This document shows, one piece after another, positions 6,864-13,911 of a stretch of 16,338 nt of DNA. The stretch's first letter is position 1; each line of letters begins with the position of its first letter. Source of the DNA: Candidatus Parcubacteria bacterium. GTDB taxonomy: Bacteria > Patescibacteriota > Patescibacteriia > UBA1558 > GWA2-36-10. The translations under genes were made by a program, and so were the position numbers. Below the pieces are notes generated by a model. That model was not told the DNA's origin, ran no database searches, and saw only the letters and a list, made by a program, of their open reading frames with translations. Location of the stretch: the NCBI GenBank assembly GCA_003599205.1, contig QZJA01000026.1, forward strand, positions 1-16,338. The letters are read 5' to 3'.

Positions 6864-8132
6864 ATGTTCAAAAGAATTGTCCGCAAAGACGGCAGTGTAA
6901 TTATTTTAGTGCCCAAAAAAGACACTAAGTCAGCTACCTTTGAAGTTTTATATAAAGTTGGTTCTCGTCAGGAAACTGATGCTAACAATGGTGTGTCACA
7001 TTTTGTAGAGCACCTGATGTTTAAGGGCACTCATAGGAGGCCAAATACTATTGATATTTCCAAAGAGCTAGATAGTATCGGTGCTGAATACAATGCTTTT
7101 ACTGGTAAAGAGCATACGGGGTATTATATTACAGCCGACAGTACCCATTTGCCTTTGGCGATAGATATGATTTCCGACATGGTCCATAATTCCAAATTTG
7201 ACCCCCAAGAAATTGATCGGGAGCGAGGGGTAATTGTGGAAGAGATAAATATGTATGAAGACAATCCACTGATGTATATTGAAGATGTTTTTGAAGAGCA
7301 TATGTTTGCTGGCAGTAACTTAGGCCGATCAATTGCCGGGCCAAGGGTAAACATTCAGACTATTTCTCGGAACTCTTTGTATAATTATTACAAAAAATAT
7401 TATTACAGCAGCAATATAGTAATTGGTTTGGCTGGTAATTTTAATGAAGCACAGGCTTTGAAATTTGTTGACAAGTTATTTCCGCTAGAAAAAAAATCTG
7501 CTAGGGTAAAAAATAAGAAAATAGTCCTAGCCAAACAGACATCACCAAAAATAAGAATTGTCAAAAGATCTCTAGAGCAGGTTCAACTGATGCTTGGTTT
7601 TAAAACTTTAGCCAGCAATGATAAGAATTTCAATAAAGTCCAGGTGTTGGCTAATGTTTTGGGTGGTAATATGAGTTCACGCTTGTTTCTTAACATCAGA
7701 GAAAGAAAAGGATTGTGTTATTTTATCCGAGCAGCTACCAGTCCTTATGAACATGTCAGTGCTTTCACTATTCAAGCGGGCTTGAATAAAGAAAAAACAT
7801 ATGAAGCGCTTGAAGCAATCAAGGAAGAAATCAACGATGTGGTAGAAAAAGGTATTAGCGCCGATGAGCTTAAGCGGGCCAAAGATAATATTCGCGGACG
7901 TTTGATTCTCAGATTGGAAAACGCCGGCTCACACTTAAATTTTTTGCTGTCACAAGAAATCATAGAGCAGAAGATAAAAGACCTTGATGAATTGTTGGCA
8001 GAAGTGGACAGGATTAAATTGTCAGACGTCAATCAAATAGCTAAAGATATATTTCAGTGGCCCAATGCCAATTTAGCTATTATCGGTCCATTTGAGGATA
8101 AAAATAAATTTTTAAAAATATTAAAAAAATAA
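6864..8132 (+). CDS. M16-family zinc metallopeptidase
   Basis: Insulinase/mitochondrial-processing-peptidase-type protease of 422 aa, a usual size for one bacterial M16B subunit. The inverted zinc motif HFVEH is at residues 46-50, with His46 and His50 as ligands and Glu49 catalytic. The distal ligand Glu126 is in RGVIVEEINMYED, 76 residues after His50, the usual spacing. The C-terminal half has the second M16 domain, with SSRLFLNIRERKGLCYF (about 271-287). No signal peptide is visible, so it is probably cytoplasmic; substrates are unknown. Only one M16 gene is present here, so it is probably a homodimer or monomer. It lies 16 nt after glyQS and 4 nt before the AI-2E-type gene, so they are probably cotranscribed. 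Confidence 0.93.
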   Translation: MFKRIVRKDGSVIILVPKKDTKSATFEVLYKVGSRQETDANNGVSHFVEHLMFKGTHRRPNTIDISKELDSIGAEYNAFTGKEHTGYYITADSTHLPLAIDMISDMVHNSKFDPQEIDRERGVIVEEINMYEDNPLMYIEDVFEEHMFAGSNLGRSIAGPRVNIQTISRNSLYNYYKKYYYSSNIVIGLAGNFNEAQALKFVDKLFPLEKKSARVKNKKIVLAKQTSPKIRIVKRSLEQVQLMLGFKTLASNDKNFNKVQVLANVLGGNMSSRLFLNIRERKGLCYFIRAATSPYEHVSAFTIQAGLNKEKTYEALEAIKEEINDVVEKGISADELKRAKDNIRGRLILRLENAGSHLNFLLSQEIIEQKIKDLDELLAEVDRIKLSDVNQIAKDIFQWPNANLAIIGPFEDKNKFLKILKK

Positions 8133-8136
8133 AATT

Positions 8137-9168
8137 ATGCCTGATAACAGATCAATTTCAATTTCTACCGACACAATTGTCAGAACAATTTTAATATTAT
8201 TGGCTTTAGCATTTTTGTATATTATCAAAGATGTTTTGGCACTGATATTTGTAGCAGTAGTTTTGTCTTCAGCCTTTGATCCTTTGATCGATTGGCTACA
8301 AACCAAAAAGTTGCCCAGAGCTTTGAGCATAGTGGGTGTTTATTTGATATTCTTTTTGGTATTTGGTGGAGCTATATTTTTGCTGGCCAAGCCTATTGGC
8401 AAAGAAATAGCTGATATGTCTCGATTGTTTCCAGATTATTTGGACAAGATAAATGAAGGTCTACATAACCTAAGTACCATTGATGGTGCTACAGCTGCTG
8501 GTAGTGGTGTCAGTACTAGTATTAGTGATTTGACCAGTAGCATATCCCAAGCTGGAACTAGTATTTTCAATGCTTTGACTTCTATCTTCGGCGGTATTAT
8601 TAGTTTTTTTGTTGTTTTGCTAATCACTTTTTATTTGACTGTAGAAGAGGAAGGTATGAAAAAAATAGTTCAGGGGCTCTTTCCTGAACAGCGCCGACCT
8701 CAGGTGCTAGAGGTCATAGTAAAGATTCAACACCGCATGGGCTATTGGTTGCGCGGACAGTTGCTCCTGTCGTTGATCGTTTTTGTCATGGTCTATGTTG
8801 GTTTGAGTATTATTGGTATAAAGTATGCTTTGTTGTTGGCCCTTTTGGCTGGGCTATTTGAAATAATACCTTTCTTAGGTCCTTGGATATCAGCTGTTCC
8901 TGGAATTTTCTTTGCTTTTTCCCAAGGAGGAATAAGCAAAGCGCTTTTTGCTGGTCTTATTTATTTGGTAGTGCAACAGATTGAGAATAATTTCATCGTG
9001 CCAAAAGTCATGGGCAGAACCACTGGACTCAATCCTTTAGTAGTAATTATTGCTATTTTGGTAGGCACCCGTTTGGGTGGAGCAGTTGGTGCTCTTCTAG
9101 CAGTACCAGTTACTTTGGCGATTGCTGTTTATATACAAGCTTTTAAAGAACGTAAAAATCAAGCCTAA
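8137..9168 (+). CDS. AI-2E family transporter (PerM/YdiK/TqsA-like membrane protein)
   Basis: 343-aa polytopic inner-membrane protein. Two helices lie at the N-terminus (about 14-48) and one at 62-86. A soluble Ser/Thr-rich segment follows (about 88-145). The helical half carries the family motifs: YWLRGQLLLS (203-212), FEIIPFLGPWISAVPG (241-256), QQIENNFIVPKVMG (280-293) and GLNPLVVIIAILVG (297-310). The family includes TqsA, an autoinducer-2 exporter, but also sodium/proton antiporters and proteins of unknown substrate, so AI-2 export should not be assumed; no luxS is seen here. It starts 4 nt after the M16 stop. The ATG immediately precedes a polar N-terminus and the first helix; no Shine-Dalgarno. 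Confidence 0.92.
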   Translation: MPDNRSISISTDTIVRTILILLALAFLYIIKDVLALIFVAVVLSSAFDPLIDWLQTKKLPRALSIVGVYLIFFLVFGGAIFLLAKPIGKEIADMSRLFPDYLDKINEGLHNLSTIDGATAAGSGVSTSISDLTSSISQAGTSIFNALTSIFGGIISFFVVLLITFYLTVEEEGMKKIVQGLFPEQRRPQVLEVIVKIQHRMGYWLRGQLLLSLIVFVMVYVGLSIIGIKYALLLALLAGLFEIIPFLGPWISAVPGIFFAFSQGGISKALFAGLIYLVVQQIENNFIVPKVMGRTTGLNPLVVIIAILVGTRLGGAVGALLAVPVTLAIAVYIQAFKERKNQA

Positions 9169-9175
9169 AATTTTC

Positions 9176-9847
9176 ATGTCAAAACTATACATAGTTGCTA
9201 CACCGATTGGTAATTTAGAAGATATGACAATGAGAGCTCTTCGTATACTCTCAGAGGTTGATTTGATTTTGGCTGAAGACAAAAGAGTCAGTAAAAAATT
9301 ATTTGATCATTATCAGATAAGGAAAGAATTGATACCTTGGCATCAGCACAGCAAAATAAATGAATGGCAGAGGATAAAAGAATACTTCAAGCAAGGCAAA
9401 GATGTTGCTCTAGTGACAGACGCTGGCACACCCGGTGTATCTGATCCGGGTGGAAAATTGATAGAGTTGGTGTTAGCAGAATTGCCAGAAACAGAAATAA
9501 TACCTTTGCCAGGACCATCGGCTCTGACAGCTATTGTGTCAGTGGCTGGCGTAGCTATGGATAAGTTTTTGTTTTTGGGTTACTTGCCTCACAAAAAAGG
9601 CCGTCAGACTTTATTTACAACTATCAAACAAAGTGAATTACCGGTAGTATTTTTTGAATCAGTCCATAGAATACTCAAGACATTAGAGCAATTATCAGAT
9701 TGTCCTCGTCAGTTGATTGTCGGTAGGGAGCTTACCAAGAAGTTTGAAACATTTTATCGTGGCACAGCCAAAGAGATTTTAGCCGTTTTAAACAATGACA
9801 AAGCTCAACAAAAAGGTGAATTTGTCGTGATAGTGAATAATAAATAA
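9176..9847 (+). CDS. rsmI: 16S rRNA (cytidine-2'-O)-methyltransferase RsmI, short form
   Basis: Methylates the 2'-hydroxyl of C1402 in 16S rRNA using S-adenosylmethionine. ATG 9176 is chosen because the family motif begins at once (MSKLYIVATPIGNLEDMT). An in-frame ATG at 9122 would add 18 residues unlike the family and overlap the upstream gene by 47 nt. Visible tetrapyrrole-methylase-fold motifs are ILAEDKRVSKKL (AEDTR in most members), VTDAGTPGVSDPG, PLPGPSALTAIVSVAG and FLGYLPHKKGR. The protein is 223 aa and ends right after the last methylase strand (GEFVVIVNNK). E. coli and Bacillus proteins have about 60-70 further residues, so the C-terminal domain is missing; no frameshift remnant is evident because the next gene starts 2 nt later. 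It lies 7 nt after the AI-2E-type gene. Confidence 0.95.
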   Translation: MSKLYIVATPIGNLEDMTMRALRILSEVDLILAEDKRVSKKLFDHYQIRKELIPWHQHSKINEWQRIKEYFKQGKDVALVTDAGTPGVSDPGGKLIELVLAELPETEIIPLPGPSALTAIVSVAGVAMDKFLFLGYLPHKKGRQTLFTTIKQSELPVVFFESVHRILKTLEQLSDCPRQLIVGRELTKKFETFYRGTAKEILAVLNNDKAQQKGEFVVIVNNK

Positions 9848-9848
9848 T

Positions 9849-10130
9849 ATGGGCGAAGGCAATTTTGAATTTAATGCAGAAAAAATCTATACCAATAAAG
9901 AAGATGCTTTAGCGGATTTTTTAGGTCAGACTGGTGAAGATTTTTTTGCTGAAATAGAAAAAACCCTTGGAGCCAGAGCGCATAGAAAATCTTTTTTTCT
10001 CAATGAATCTATGCATAGGTTACCAGCTGGAGTTGATTTTAATAAAACTTATAAAGTTGGCGACCAAGAGTTTAGTGTTAGCGATCTCTTGGCTTATCTT
10101 TTTGAGCAACATGACAAAGAACAAGATTAA
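9849..10130 (+). CDS. hypothetical protein, 93 aa
   Basis: Not recognised. It is a soluble, acidic protein without signal peptide, membrane segment, cysteines or obvious catalytic motif. The N-terminal third (NFEFNAEKIYTNKEDALADFL) looks like strand then helix; the centre is basic (ARAHRKSFF); the C-terminal part (VDFNKTYKVGDQEFSVSDLL) ends in a charged helix EQHDKEQD. It begins one base after the rsmI stop and ends 9 nt before the TM1266-like gene, so it is translated from the same message. An alternative frame at 9967-10161 overlaps the next gene and looks like a shadow. The tight packing supports a real gene; function unknown. Confidence 0.7.
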   Translation: MGEGNFEFNAEKIYTNKEDALADFLGQTGEDFFAEIEKTLGARAHRKSFFLNESMHRLPAGVDFNKTYKVGDQEFSVSDLLAYLFEQHDKEQD

Positions 10131-10139
10131 TATAAATTT

Positions 10140-10406
10140 ATGCCAGAAAAAAAACATTTAGCATCAATTGCTATATTGATAAAAGATAGGCACGCTCACG
10201 CAGTAGATGTTCAGCGTATTTTGACTGATCATGGTAAGGTCATTTTGGGGCGCATGGGTATAAACCCTAGTCGTAGCTGTATAAAAAACTGTACCGGAAT
10301 TATTTCTTTAATTGTCGAAGGTACAAATAAAGAAATAAAAGCTTTAACTAAAGAGCTTGATGGTTATTATGGTATTGTGGCCAAAACTACTATCATGACA
10401 GATTAA
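10140..10406 (+). CDS. TM1266-like ferredoxin-fold protein (iron-only hydrogenase system regulator family)
   Basis: 88-aa protein resembling the TM1266/'iron-only hydrogenase system regulator' family, a small ACT/NikR-C-like fold. The family signature is visible: a first strand ASIAILIKDR (8-17), a helix to about 30, HGKVILGRMGI (31-41) with the characteristic GRMG, a strand ISLIVEG (55-61), a helix EIKALTKELDGYYGI and a final strand AKTTIMT. The loop after GRMG is longer than I expect and carries two cysteines (C47 and C51, CIKNC); the N-terminal helix carries HAH (18-20). No hydrogenase or maturase gene is in the window, so a hydrogenase role is not supported here; ligand or metal sensing is only possible. 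It sits 9 nt after the 93-aa gene and 4 nt before metG. Assignment is from recalled motif pattern. Confidence 0.65.
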   Translation: MPEKKHLASIAILIKDRHAHAVDVQRILTDHGKVILGRMGINPSRSCIKNCTGIISLIVEGTNKEIKALTKELDGYYGIVAKTTIMTD

Positions 10407-10410
10407 AATT

Positions 10411-11877
10411 ATGGTAGATAAACAAAAGAAATTTTATATCACTACGCCAATTTATTACGTCAATGATAAACCGCATATTGGTCATGCCTATACTACTATA
10501 GTTGCCGATGTTCTGGCACGTTTTTATCGTAGTCAAATAGGCGAGGACAATGTTTATTTTTTGACTGGTACCGATGAACACGGTGCTAAAGTAGCTGAGG
10601 CAGCTAAAAAACAGGGTTTAGAACCACAGACTTTTACTGATCAGGTGTCAGAGACTTTCAAAGATGCCTGGAAAAATCTCGATATCAGCTATAATTATTT
10701 TATCCGCACTACCGAAGAAAAACATAAAGAAATTGTGGTTGATATTTTGGATAAATTAAAAGACGCTAAAACTCCCTTAGGTAATGCTGTTATTTATGAA
10801 GGTGACTACCACGGCCTTTACTGTGTTGGTTGCGAAAAATTCATTCTTGAAAGCGAGTTGGTAAACGGCAAATGTCCCGATCATAATAAGGAGCCGGAAA
10901 AATTAGTGGAGAAGAACTGGTTTTTCAAATTAGCAGACTATTTGCTCAGGGTAAAGCAAGCGATTGAATCGGGTGAATTGGTTATTTATCCTGAAACTAG
11001 AAAAAATGAAGTTTTGGGATTGATCAACAAACAAGACTTGCCAGATTTTTCCATTTCTCGGAGCAAAAAATCTGTACCTTGGGGTATAGATTTACCTTGG
11101 GATGATAGCCAAAAAACCTATGTTTGGGTGGATGCTTTATCAAACTATATTACGGCCTTAGGTTATCCAGATGGCAAAGATTTCAAAAAGTTTTGGCCAG
11201 CTGATGCTCAATTTTTGGCTCTTGATATTTTGAAATTTCACGCTGTCTATTGGCCAGCAATACTCATGGCTCTGGATTTGCCTTTACCAAAATTATATAT
11301 TCATGGGTTTTTTACCTTAGACGGCAAGAAGATGTCCAAAACTTTGGGTAATGTGATTTCACCCAACGAGCTGGTAGAAAAATATGGATCAGAAGTTAGT
11401 AAATATTTGATACTGTCTCAATTTTCTTTTGGTTCAGAATCAGATATCAGGGTGGAAGAATTTCCCAACAAGTATAATGCCGACTTGGTCAATGGCTTGG
11501 GCAATCTAGTCAATCGAGTGACCAATATGGTCGAGCAATATCTTGATGGTGAGATCGATCATAAGAATTTCAAAGATAATAGAGTTGGTAGTGAAGAAAT
11601 AAAAAATTTACGTTTCCGTGAAGCCCTACTGACAATCTGGCAGCTTATACAAAAAGATAATGTCATGATTGATGAGAACAAGCCTTGGCTACTGGTCAAA
11701 GACGAAGCTAATAAAGACCAAGTAAAAAAACTTTTAGAAGAATTGAGTAGTGATTTATACATAATAGCCAACTCACTTATGCCTTTTATGCCCCACAAAG
11801 CTCAAGAAATAATTAATATATTAACGGCCAAAAAAATTAAAAAGCCAGAGTCACCCTTGTTTGCGCGCTTAAAATAA
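10411..11877 (+). CDS. metG: methionine--tRNA ligase
   Basis: Charges initiator and elongator tRNA-Met with methionine, in the cytoplasm. This is a class I synthetase: HIGH is at residues 22-25 (PHIGHAYTT) and the KMSKS loop is KKMSKT (306-311). The connective-peptide zinc knuckle has C138, C141, C155 and His158 (YCVGCEKF...GKCPDH), a single-knuckle form. ILKFHAVYWPAILMALDLP (273-291) and the downstream HGF (298-300) are typical. The anticodon-binding helical domain covers about 340-480. At 488 aa the protein lacks the C-terminal OB-fold tRNA-binding domain of many bacterial MetRS proteins. The ATG is 4 nt after the TM1266-like gene. With glyQS it is the second aminoacyl-tRNA synthetase of the run. 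Confidence 0.97.
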   Translation: MVDKQKKFYITTPIYYVNDKPHIGHAYTTIVADVLARFYRSQIGEDNVYFLTGTDEHGAKVAEAAKKQGLEPQTFTDQVSETFKDAWKNLDISYNYFIRTTEEKHKEIVVDILDKLKDAKTPLGNAVIYEGDYHGLYCVGCEKFILESELVNGKCPDHNKEPEKLVEKNWFFKLADYLLRVKQAIESGELVIYPETRKNEVLGLINKQDLPDFSISRSKKSVPWGIDLPWDDSQKTYVWVDALSNYITALGYPDGKDFKKFWPADAQFLALDILKFHAVYWPAILMALDLPLPKLYIHGFFTLDGKKMSKTLGNVISPNELVEKYGSEVSKYLILSQFSFGSESDIRVEEFPNKYNADLVNGLGNLVNRVTNMVEQYLDGEIDHKNFKDNRVGSEEIKNLRFREALLTIWQLIQKDNVMIDENKPWLLVKDEANKDQVKKLLEELSSDLYIIANSLMPFMPHKAQEIINILTAKKIKKPESPLFARLK

Positions 11878-11885
11878 TTTAAAAT
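11857..11885 (+). promoter_or_regulatory. possible internal promoter before the CvpA-family gene
   Basis: TTGTTT (11857-11862), a 17-bp spacer and TAAAAT (11880-11885). A start about 7 nt downstream would fall on the ATG at 11892, again leaderless. The -35 matches only half of the consensus, and the -35 box lies in the metG coding end. AT-rich sequence makes chance matches likely. Confidence 0.35.
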
Positions 11886-11891
11886 ATAAAC

Positions 11892-12410
11892 ATGAACATT
11901 TTTGACATCATTTTATTAGTTATTGTCCTAATTTTTGTCTGGAAGGGCTTTCGAGCCGGACTGGTTGGTGCTATCGGCGGATTTGTCGGCATCATTATTG
12001 GTATTTGGGCTGGATCTCATTACATGCAGTTGGTTGGCGAGTGGATTATGAAAATAGCTGATTTTGATAATGTAGAACTGGCCAATATAATTGCTTACGG
12101 TGCCATATTTGTCGGTGTCAATATAGCCGTTGGCCTCATCGTCGGTATCATCAACAAAATTTTTCACATTATTCCTTTTATTGATTTGGTAAATAAAATG
12201 TTGGGAGCTATTGTCGGATTGATAGGTGGAGCTTTGGCAGCGGCAGCAGTCGTTTATCTAATGTCAATTTTTCCTATTAGTGAAACCATTGGAGAAAATA
12301 TCACCAATTCAAAAATAGCACCCAGGGCCATGAACATCGCGGCCGTAGTTAAACCTTTGATACCAGGAGCTATAAAAGAAGTTAAATCTATTTTAGAAGA
12401 TGTTGATTGA
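11892..12410 (+). CDS. CvpA-family membrane protein
   Basis: 172-aa inner-membrane protein of the colicin V production (CvpA) family. Starting at ATG 11892, MNIFDIILLVIVLIFVWKG, followed by FRAGLVGAIGGFVGIIIG, gives the typical first two helices with a basic-aromatic turn between. Helices 3 and 4 lie around 65-92 and 100-126, with INKIFHIIPFIDLVNKMLGA between them and the glycine/alanine-rich GLIGGALAAAAVVYLM at the end. A short polar C-terminal tail follows. Family roles include envelope stability and colicin V export; the molecular function is unsettled. It is the only gene in the window ending in TGA, and its end overlaps tatD by 11 nt, which suggests coupled translation. Confidence 0.88.
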   Translation: MNIFDIILLVIVLIFVWKGFRAGLVGAIGGFVGIIIGIWAGSHYMQLVGEWIMKIADFDNVELANIIAYGAIFVGVNIAVGLIVGIINKIFHIIPFIDLVNKMLGAIVGLIGGALAAAAVVYLMSIFPISETIGENITNSKIAPRAMNIAAVVKPLIPGAIKEVKSILEDVD

Positions 12411-13218
12411 TTCCCATTGTCATTTGAATTTCAAGGCATATAAAGACGACCTGTCAGAAGTGATAGGTCGTTGCCATCAGGCCGGCATGAAAGTGATAAA
12501 TGTCGGTGCTGCTTTTGATACTAGTCAAAAAGCGCTTGAGATTGCTCATGATAATGATGGCATGTACGCGGCCTTAGGTCTTCATCCTATTCATGTTTAT
12601 GATGAGGAGTTTGAAATTAAAAAATATCAAGATTTGATAAACAACAATCAAAGCCAGGTAGTAGCCATGGGTGAAACTGGTTTTGATTTTTGGCATCTAC
12701 AGGAATCTCTGGATAAGGGTGCTGGTTCTATTGAAGAAATAAAACAGAAGCAGGAAAAAGTATTTCGTGCTCATATTCAGCTAGCACAGGACAATGATTT
12801 GGCTTTGGTAATTCACGGGCGAAACCACAAAGATGATCCGAGTCTGAATGCTTATGATCATATTTATCGTGTCCTCAAGGACAGTGGCGCAAAAAGAGCG
12901 GTTATCCATTGTTATGGTGGCAATATATCGCAGGCCAAGGAATTTGTTAAGCTGGGTTTTTATCTGGGATTTACTGGTATTGTCACCTTTGACAAGACAG
13001 GTATTTTGGAGGAAATTGTAAAATGGATACCGACTGATAAAATGTTGATTGAAACTGATGCACCCTACTTATCTCCCGAACCGCATAGAGGAAAGCGCAA
13101 TGAGCCGGTTTATGTGCGTCACGTAGCAGAAAAAATTGCCATGATCAAAGGCATGTCGGTTGATGAAGTGATAGCAATCACTGGTGACAATGCCAACGAA
13201 TTATTTAATTTAAAATAA
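12400..13218 (+). CDS. tatD: TatD-family metal-dependent hydrolase
   Basis: TIM-barrel amidohydrolase-type enzyme; characterised relatives are metal-dependent DNases. Metal ligands are visible: His6 and His8 in IDSHCHLN, Glu92 in GETGFDF, His139 in VIHGR, His170 in HCYGG and Asp220 in ETDAPYLSP. Other family landmarks are ALGLHPIHV (58-66) and PHRGKRNEPVYV (228-239). The 272-aa protein is slightly longer than most members because of an insertion at about 98-115 between Glu92 and the next helix, and another after His139. ATG 12400 overlaps the CvpA gene by 11 nt; it is preferred because it starts directly before the conserved strand. The next gene begins on the base after the TAA. Probable role in DNA turnover or repair; substrate unproven. 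Confidence 0.95.
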   Translation: MLIDSHCHLNFKAYKDDLSEVIGRCHQAGMKVINVGAAFDTSQKALEIAHDNDGMYAALGLHPIHVYDEEFEIKKYQDLINNNQSQVVAMGETGFDFWHLQESLDKGAGSIEEIKQKQEKVFRAHIQLAQDNDLALVIHGRNHKDDPSLNAYDHIYRVLKDSGAKRAVIHCYGGNISQAKEFVKLGFYLGFTGIVTFDKTGILEEIVKWIPTDKMLIETDAPYLSPEPHRGKRNEPVYVRHVAEKIAMIKGMSVDEVIAITGDNANELFNLK

Positions 13219-13896
13219 ATGTTAAAAATCGGTCATAGAGGAGCCATGGGTTATGAACCAGAAAATACTCTGCGTTCATTTGCCAAAGCCTTGGAGCTCG
13301 GTGTTGATATGATTGAGCTTGATGTTTATGTTTGTCAGTCAGGTGAGTTGGTGGTGATACATGACGACAAAGTAGATCGTACTACCAATGGGCATGGCTA
13401 TGTTGTTGATAAAACTTTTACCGAAATTCGGTCTTTACTAATTGCTCAGGGAGAAAAAATTCCAACCTTGTCCGAAGTTTTTGACTTAGTAGACAAGAAA
13501 GTTCCTATCAATGTTGAACTTAAAGGGGAGCATACTGCCGAGCCAGTTGCTCAACTAATAGGTCAATATATCAAAGAAAAAGATTGGACAGCTGAGCATT
13601 TTCTAGTCTCCTCTTTTGATCATTATGAGCTCAAGAGATTTAAAGAATTAATGCCAGAGATTAGAGTCGGCGCCTTGATAGCTGGCATACCAATCGGCTA
13701 TAGCAAGTTTGCCGAGGAGGTATCGGCCTATTCGGTCCACTTGAGCCTTGATTTTGCTAGGCAAAAATATATTGCTGATGCCCACCAAAGAGGTTTTAAA
13801 GTCTTTGTCTATACAGTCAACGACAAAGATGATATAAATAAGATGAAGGAGCTGGGGGTTGACGGTTTGTTCTCAAATTATCCAGATAGAATATAA
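13219..13896 (+). CDS. glycerophosphodiester phosphodiesterase (GlpQ/UgpQ-type)
   Basis: Hydrolyses glycerophosphodiesters to glycerol 3-phosphate and an alcohol. At 225 aa with no signal peptide it is the short cytoplasmic UgpQ-like form. Catalytic and metal residues are visible: His6-Arg7 in GHRGAMG, Glu14-Asn15 in EPENTL, Glu33 and Asp35 in IELDV, His48 in VIHDD, and Glu100 in INVELKG. The C-terminal signatures are SSFDHYELKRF (131-141), VFVYTVND (195-202) and GVDGLFSNYPD (213-223). The ATG follows the tatD TAA with no gap, so translation is probably coupled. Presumably a salvage enzyme for phospholipid headgroups; the substrate cannot be told from sequence. Confidence 0.95.
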   Translation: MLKIGHRGAMGYEPENTLRSFAKALELGVDMIELDVYVCQSGELVVIHDDKVDRTTNGHGYVVDKTFTEIRSLLIAQGEKIPTLSEVFDLVDKKVPINVELKGEHTAEPVAQLIGQYIKEKDWTAEHFLVSSFDHYELKRFKELMPEIRVGALIAGIPIGYSKFAEEVSAYSVHLSLDFARQKYIADAHQRGFKVFVYTVNDKDDINKMKELGVDGLFSNYPDRI

Positions 13897-13897
13897 A

Positions 13898-13903
13898 TAT
13901 AAT
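13898..13903 (+). promoter_or_regulatory. possible -10 box before rmuC
   Basis: A perfect TATAAT begins 2 nt after the preceding stop and ends 8 nt before the rmuC ATG at 13912, which would give a 0-2 nt leader. No convincing -35 or TG extension is present, and the surrounding sequence is nearly all A and T. Confidence 0.3.
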
Positions 13904-13911
13904 AATAAAAT

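Noticed and set aside
9122..9175. Upstream ATG that would extend rsmI by 18 residues
   Set aside because: The added residues do not match the family and overlap the AI-2E-type gene; ATG 9176 starts at the conserved motif, 7 nt after the upstream stop.
9967..10161. 64-aa plus-strand frame between rsmI and the TM1266-like gene
   Set aside because: It overlaps the 93-aa frame and the start of the next gene; the 93-aa frame fits the gap exactly and starts right after rsmI.
12408..12410. Possibility that TGA encodes glycine, as in Gracilibacteria/Absconditabacteria
   Set aside because: TGA ends the CvpA gene sensibly, and the other conserved genes have no in-frame TGA, so the standard code fits.
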